From NCBI RefSeq assembly GCF_000276665.1, contig NW_004955517.1:777999-841998 (forward strand): a stretch of DNA of 64,000 bases, in the 5' to 3' direction. The position numbers and the translations under genes are program-made. Numbering within the stretch: position 1 is the first letter of the stretch; each line of letters opens with the position of its first letter. The DNA comes from Chinchilla lanigera (taxonomy: Eukaryota; Chordata; Mammalia; Rodentia; Chinchillidae). This document shows, one piece after another, positions 59,794 through 64,000 of the stretch. The notes beneath the pieces are model-generated. The model made no database searches, had not been told where the DNA came from, and saw only the letters and a list, made by a program, of their open reading frames with translations.

Positions 59794-59889
59794 TTTTTTT
59801 TTTTTTTCCCCTCCGGTACCGGGAACCGAACTCACGACCTTGCGCTTTCCAGGCAGGCGCTTTTGCCACTGAGGTAAATCCCCAGCCCC
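59794..59889 (-). mobile_element. ID SINE, young copy
   Basis: Minus strand head ggggctggggatttacctca, with gaaagcgcaaggtcgtgag and cggtaccggagg, then poly-A. Target-site duplication tgacgtaatccattt (59779-59793) and tgatgtaatccattt (59890-59904), one mismatch. Confidence 0.95.
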
Positions 59890-59904
59890 TGATGTAATCC
59901 ATTT

Positions 59905-60716
59905 AAATTAAGGCTTCAGCTCCATGCAGAGAAAGGGTTCTGATTGGCAGTGAAACTTACACTGCAGACATACTGCTTTGTTTTGGAGAATGCCCAGTTA
60001 AGCTTTCAGATAAAAGAGGTGCTACTTTGGCTAACATTTTATTGCAGTTGTTTTATTTTTTGTTTTGTCATTTTTGTAAAGAATGTTTGAGAAAAACACT
60101 CTAACTGAATTCTACATGATACCTAGATTCTGGTCCTTCTGAAATACAAACATTTTTTTCTATTGTCTGAGTGGCTCTTGGATACTACGGTTATGAAAGA
60201 ACAGGACATGAAAAGATTCGGCTAACTGTAAAACAAAAGTCTAGCAACTGGAAGGGGATAGAATGATTAAGGTCAGGAGAAAAGGTAAAAGAGAAATATC
60301 CAACTCTGAGGGTGATTTTATTCCCCAAAAGCTCCTAGGAAATTGAGAAAGAGGCCAAAAGCACAATTAAGCAAAGCTTTCTTGGGAAGATATGCATTAA
60401 TTAAAAGCAATGCCCATGGAAACTGAGCTTCTCTTTTTCAAAACAAAATCCTGGCACCAGAATCCACTGGCTGCAGACCAGCTGGGCTTGAGCTGCTTTG
60501 TTTATCCTTGAAGTGGTCACTGTGGCAGGGATGCAGTGTTGTGATTGGTCAAGCACGGACCACATGTCTCCTCGGGAGATGGTGGGAGATGACAAACACC
60601 ACCCTCCTGACTGTATGGAATGTGTGTTACCAACGGAAAATTAGGGCACGAAAGATGAGAGCACGGGAGTCAGGCAGGTAACAACAAAGAATGCCCAAGA
60701 TTTCTCTAACGTGGTG
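59905..60716. other. No gene recognised
   Basis: A phrase near 60500-60590 (gatgcagtgttgtgattggt) resembles the ancient repeat at 14600. Confidence 0.4.
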
Positions 60717-61060
60717 TATTAGTCCATTTTGGTCACTACAGCAGAACACCCGAGGGAGGCTAAGTTTATAAAGAAAGGAGGCTTATTCAACTCACAACCC
60801 TGGAGATTCAGGAGCATGGTTGTGGGACAGGTTCAGCTGTGTCACTGTATGGTAGGGGCACAGCCAGAATGAGAGATCACACAGCAAATCAGGAAGTCAC
60901 GGAGAGACTGACACTCCACAGTCCCTTCCAAGGTCACACAGCTGACTACCTAAGGCCTTCCCATGAGGCTCTGACCCTGGAAATCCCCCACCCCCAGCCT
61001 TGCCACAGGTGTCAGGAGGACAAGCACCACCCACCCGCAGAGGACAGACACGATATAGAA
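60717..61060 (-). mobile_element. Solo MaLR-type LTR, antisense
   Basis: Starts gtattagtccattttggtca, with agcagaacacccgagggagg and aaagaaaggaggcttattca; right part has ggccttcccatgaggctctg. No internal region. Confidence 0.75.
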
Positions 61061-62474
61061 TTTCAGCTCCTTTAATGATGGATTTCCTCGTGGGAGAATG
61101 TTGCCTAAAATAAGCATTTCTGTAAGACTTACCAGAAAAATACCTTTTCTCCCCTTTACTGGAGATTTCACACTGACAGAAGACTTCTGAACATTGAACA
61201 TCATAGAAACATGCAGAATAACATTGGTTTATAAATATAGCACTGAGAAAATAAATATAGCATATTATGAAATCATAAAGACTTCAGTTTTGGTTTTTGG
61301 TTATATGGTCTTATTATAGACATAAAATTTCCTACAGTGTACATTAATATAAATACTTTCAGAACCATAAACCTGTAATTTTTGTAAAAGTATCCATTCT
61401 AGCTTCTTGGACATAGCATTTTCTAGAACTTTCTTGCTAATGCATCTATAGAAAAAGAACACATTGATTGGGGTGACTACTTGACACTGCCAGTCATTCT
61501 TAGATCCCCTGGTCTTTTCCCAAGAGGTTTGCCTTGAAAACAAAAAGTAATTATTGTGCTGTTTCAAAAACTCTGGTTTAGTAATTTTCACACACTTCTT
61601 AGTCCTTTCAGAAAATGTTGAAAGAGAAATAATTTGCTAATTTGAAAATCATCTCTCATACCTAAGAAATATGTCTATTTTAAAATAAAGACGGACACGT
61701 AGAATAAAAATAAAGTGTGGGTAAGGCAATTGGGCATTACTGGATACATGGATGTTGGAAGAAATTGAAATGGGGCCATGCTGTTAAGACCAAATTCTTC
61801 AACTTGATACTCTACCTTCAAAGACAGGTGAACATGTCGTTCATCATATTCTCCATTTTCTTTGTAGTAAATTTTACTGGCTTTAATTACCATACTTTGC
61901 TGGGTTGATAGAATATGCACTGTTTGACTTGAAAGAGTCATGAACAACTAAAATTACATCTCATTTTTTTGATACCTTTGTTCTTAAATTGAGGAAATTG
62001 TAGTAAGTTCTCCAATAGCAAATGTCATTAACTCATGAACTGCACTACACAGAGAGGTGCTCTGTTGCATCAGTGCCTTCAACCTGAATTAGGAGATTAA
62101 CTTCTGTAACTGTCACTTTTCACCCCTAAGTGATGGTGAGTAGTTAATTTTATTGTTATTTTGGCTTTGAAGTTGAATTCTCCTTTTTGCTCAGTTGTGT
62201 CAGTCAGATATTTTTTTTCCTGCTGAACTCTGCATGTCTTTCTTTAGGCAATTAACATCTCTCCCATTTCCCTATGACGCCAAGCCTTTGTTTGTATTCA
62301 CATTCATCAATTTCTCAATACTCCTTTAGAATTCTAAGGGGTTTGACAAGTTAAACTGTATCCGATTGTTGATGGTATTAAATAACATCTTCTGAAAACT
62401 GTTTTGCAGGCTTTGGTCCGGGTTTTTGGTTTTTGTCAGATTTGCAGTAAGATGTTGTTATATTTGCCTGTTAC
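61061..62474. other. No gene recognised
   Basis: AT-rich, no exon or nameable repeat. Confidence 0.45.
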
Positions 62475-62545
62475 TTTCTTGAGAGAAAAAGAGCAACAGA
62501 GGGAGGGAAAAAGAGAGAAGGAGGGAGGGAGAGAGAGAAATTGAG
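62475..62545. repeat. GA-rich low-complexity tract
   Basis: Purine-only stretch of ggga/gaga units. Confidence 0.85.
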
Positions 62546-62635
62546 ATTAGAATAACTTGTTATTAAAACTCTCTCTGTATGAAGACAATATGATCTAGGA
62601 AATAAAAGTCAGTTTCACAGAAGCATCACTCATGT

Positions 62636-62760
62636 CCACTGGCCAGAGGCGTACAAGCCAAGTGCATGCACACATTCACCTGAGAGTGTTCATTGCTGCT
62701 TATTTGAATCAAATAAACAAAAACAGAAACAACCGAAATTTCCAAACAGAAGAAAAATTG
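62636..62760 (+). mobile_element. L1 fragment (late ORF2), sense
   Basis: gtgtccattgctgctt-like text (gagtgttcattgctgcttat) followed by aaacagaaacaaccgaaatt matches a standard late-ORF2 stretch of old L1. It breaks off where the unknown repeat starts and appears to resume at about 63075. Confidence 0.55.
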
Positions 62761-62900
62761 TTTTGCATGCCTGTATCTGGTAATCTGAGCAACTACTTTG
62801 AAGATAACAATATGTGATACAATAACCATTGTTAATTTCCAATCATCTTGTTTTGAAATTCTGTGTCATTTTTATTTTGTTTAAAATTTTAAAAAGTTGA
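62761..62900 (+). repeat. Third copy of the unknown 165-bp unit
   Basis: ttttgcatgc, then tatctggtaatctgagcaac, an aataaccattgttaatttcc block and a ttttgttt-rich tail. Matches the units at 10896 and 11061. It interrupts an L1. Confidence 0.6.
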
Positions 62901-63074
62901 ACAAGTCAAAAGATGGTTAGCAGGGAAAAAAATAGTACCGAAAATGAGGTCAACTAAATGAAGTGCATAGAAGCACATTTTCCCATTTGAATTCTGCTTT
63001 AAAATAACATCTTAAATTAGAAATATAACTTACACAAAAATTATAATTCTGAAATACAATTCATTTTAATACAT

Positions 63075-63370
63075 AATACTAATAACACTGTGGTATATGT
63101 AGCAAAAAAGAATGAGTTTATGGGGAAAAAATTCAATAAAGTCAAAGTGTTAAGTTAAAATTTAAGAAAAAGAAAAATCAAATAAACAATAGCATAATGT
63201 AGTGTTATGCAGTATTTTACCAAGATGAGGTTGATTTACCTGTATCACTTGAAATGAAGCTCAGGATATATTATTAGGAGTAAGAAAGCAATTGCACAAT
63301 ATTTGATATAATGCAATCATCATTTCTGGTAAAATATATGCCCCCGTCTCATCTACATAAATGCATACAG
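63075..63370 (+). mobile_element. L1 3' fragment (continuation), sense
   Basis: ctgtggtatatgtagcaaaa, a tatattattaggagtaagaa run and agcaattgcacaatatttga resemble the part of L1 that would follow 62760. Divergence is high. Confidence 0.4.
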
Positions 63371-63609
63371 GGTGTTAATTGTAGTTAACTCTAAGCCACG
63401 AGACTTGCTGGATAATGAATAGGGAAGATTTTACCATTGCCTTAACATACCCCTGCACTTTTAAAAATATGATTAATGTGTGTAAAGATTTTAAAGTGTA
63501 CACAGACAGAAGACAGTGAAGTGCTTTTACTTATTTTACAAATAAGAGAGCTGAACACGAAGAAATTAGCTGACTTTCACATGATAGCATGGCTCATTAA
63601 AGCCAGGTG

Positions 63610-64000
63610 AGGAGGGAGGGAGGGTCCCGGCTGCAAGGGGAGTCTCGGGCGGGGAGCACCGGGCTTCGGACCGGCGGCTCACTCCCGGCCTCGTAGTTCC
63701 CTGGAAGGAGGGCTTCTGGTGCACAGGGAGCCACAGGAGGGGAGCGCCGGTCTTCCGGCTGGCTAGCTTCCTGCCTCGTAGGCCCCCGGAGGGAGGGCCC
63801 CTGGTGCCCGGGAGACCACAGGGAGGGGAGGGCCAGCCCCCAGCCTAACAGGCACCTGGGAGAAGGGGCTCTGGTGCACAGGAAGCCACACAGTGGTGAG
63901 TGCTATTGCACGCCAGCCCTCAGGCCGGCCACCACTGCTTCATTGAGAACTACCATGACACAGAGAAACGTTGACACAATTGGCCCACCATGCACCAGCT
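63610..64000 (+). repeat. GC/CpG-rich degenerate tandem units, L1 5'-promoter-like
   Basis: The unit landmark cctcgtag recurs at 63689 and 63774 and as cctaacag at 63844. The landmark ctggtgc(a/c)c recurs at 63715, 63801 and 63871, and a ggggagc(a/g)cc landmark precedes the first two units. Unit length drops from about 85 to 70 bp. Such GC-rich monomers act as internal promoters in rodent L1 5' UTRs. The sequence then turns to ordinary composition (gagaactaccatgacacaga) and leaves the window, so the body of the element is not seen. A host CpG island with internal repeats is the alternative. Confidence 0.5.

Overview
This 64 kb window looks like ordinary nuclear DNA of a placental mammal, most likely a rodent. 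It has no open reading frame of convincing native coding character, but many decayed transposable elements: MIR, L1M, MaLR/MLT-type LTRs, B1 and tRNA-Ala-derived ID SINEs. B1 with the internal duplication plus ID elements points to rodents. The ID consensus seen here (aaaagcgcctgcctggcaag, box B region ggtcgtgagttcggttcc) is not the usual mouse/rat form, and no B2 was seen. A beaver/kangaroo-rat type (Castorimorpha) or squirrel-like lineage is an inference, not a result. I find no functional protein-coding gene and no cellular RNA gene; the window reads as intergenic or deep-intronic.

Layout. 0-9 kb: an ERV-L pol remnant (integrase then dUTPase, minus), a long ancient L1M in antisense carrying a B1 insertion, MIRs and two MaLR LTRs. 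10-11.3 kb: an LTR-like repeat, a TA/CA microsatellite and a 165-bp tandem repeat of unknown family. 12.4-14.3 kb: a full-length processed pseudogene of ZC3H15 with recognisable target-site duplications. 18.8-27.1 kb: a degraded class II (betaretrovirus-like) endogenous provirus on the minus strand with both LTRs, a primer-binding site, gag, dUTPase/protease, RT, RNase H and integrase remnants, no recognisable env, and two ID SINEs inside it. 27-62 kb: solo MaLR LTRs in both orientations, MIRs, L1M 3' ends, more ID copies, one B1, and a 100-N assembly gap inside the poly-A tail of an ID SINE. 63.6-64 kb: GC-rich, CpG-rich degenerate tandem units that look like the 5' promoter region of a younger L1 running out of the window.

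Nothing here works as a pathway or operon. The observations most worth a second look are: (i) four pairs of short (35-51 bp), nearly identical duplicated segments, one inverted and three direct, which are too similar for the ancient repeats around them; (ii) the unassigned 165-bp tandem unit with a third copy about 52 kb away; (iii) the GC-rich monomer array at the right edge; (iv) an unidentified cDNA-like segment and an LTR-like segment lying where env would be in the provirus.
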